22,899 bases of DNA, taken from assembly GCA_900553865.1 (NCBI GenBank), contig USFC01000017.1, forward strand, positions 1 to 22,899, in the 5' to 3' direction. The position numbers were made by a program, and so were the translations under genes. Below the pieces are notes generated by a model. That model was not told where the DNA came from. It saw only the letters and a list, made by a program, of their open reading frames with translations, and ran no database searches. Numbering within the stretch: the first letter of the stretch is position 1; each line of letters starts with the position of its first letter. Positions 22,837-22,899 of the stretch are shown here, in pieces. This stretch comes from an uncultured Clostridium sp. (GTDB lineage Bacteria > Bacillota > Clostridia > TANB77 > CAG-508).

Positions 22837-22885
22837 GGGTTGCCTGAAAATAATAGAAAAATCATCCAAACAAAAGGATGATGTG

Positions 22886-22899
22886 AGATCGGAAGAGCG
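22886..22899 (+). other. Illumina adapter start at contig end (artefact)
   Basis: The last 14 bases, AGATCGGAAGAGCG, equal the start of the common Illumina TruSeq adapter. It is the only stretch whose composition does not fit the genome. It marks an untrimmed read end, so no biology should be read from it. Confidence 0.95.

Noticed and set aside
1..22899. CRISPR arrays
   Set aside because: No regularly spaced repeats were seen; the only repeats are the IS-end pair, foldback copies, tRNA-trailing modules and GGACATTTTGG units.

Overview
The window looks like a chromosomal contig from an uncultured, spore-forming, low-GC Clostridia-type Firmicute. The DNA is strongly AT-rich with A/T-ending codons, and genes have strong AGGAGG-type ribosome sites. 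Two sporulation genes are present (sigH, spoIIP), and the rel / metallo-hydrolase / hisS order is typical of Firmicutes. A dockerin-bearing cell-wall amidase points towards gut-type Clostridia; that placement is inference. The last 14 bases match the start of the common Illumina adapter, so the right edge is a raw contig end.

Layout: 1-660 holds the 5' part of an ISNCY-like transposase (minus strand) and its repeat-bearing end. 769-3842 is a plus-strand group: ligA, a coiled-coil protein and a small unknown protein. It converges on rqcH (3901-5595, minus) over a palindrome. sigH (5789-6433) has its own promoter and is followed by tRNA-Thr(GGT). 6540-9600 is the accessory part: a tRNA-trailing repeat module, a 20-codon ORF, an XRE regulator, three genes of a zinc-knuckle/zinc-ribbon membrane cluster (two of them damaged), a candidate type I toxin-antitoxin pair (8832-9186) and a second candidate small RNA (9232-9384). 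Then come rlmD, a Ppx/GppA-like gene, a truncated ATPase, recJ, rel, a foldback repeat, an MBL hydrolase and hisS. The right part holds a secreted amidase with dockerin, a membrane-anchored surface protein, spoIIP and tRNA-Leu(TAG).

How the genes work together: ligA and recJ serve DNA repair and replication. rqcH, rlmD, hisS, rel and the tRNAs serve translation and its quality control or stringent response. sigH and spoIIP serve sporulation. The amidase/surface-protein pair likely acts on or at the cell wall.

Most unusual: (i) the two cell-wall amidase genes are each broken by one extra C that creates an in-frame CGG codon, and CGG is otherwise absent from every reading frame I assigned. This may be +1 frameshifting at an unassigned or starved codon, or assembly error. 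(ii) A compact convergent module at 8832-9186 has textbook promoters on both strands, a 37-codon hydrophobic peptide gene and an antisense-type RNA sharing a terminator hairpin. No ordinary annotation would show it.
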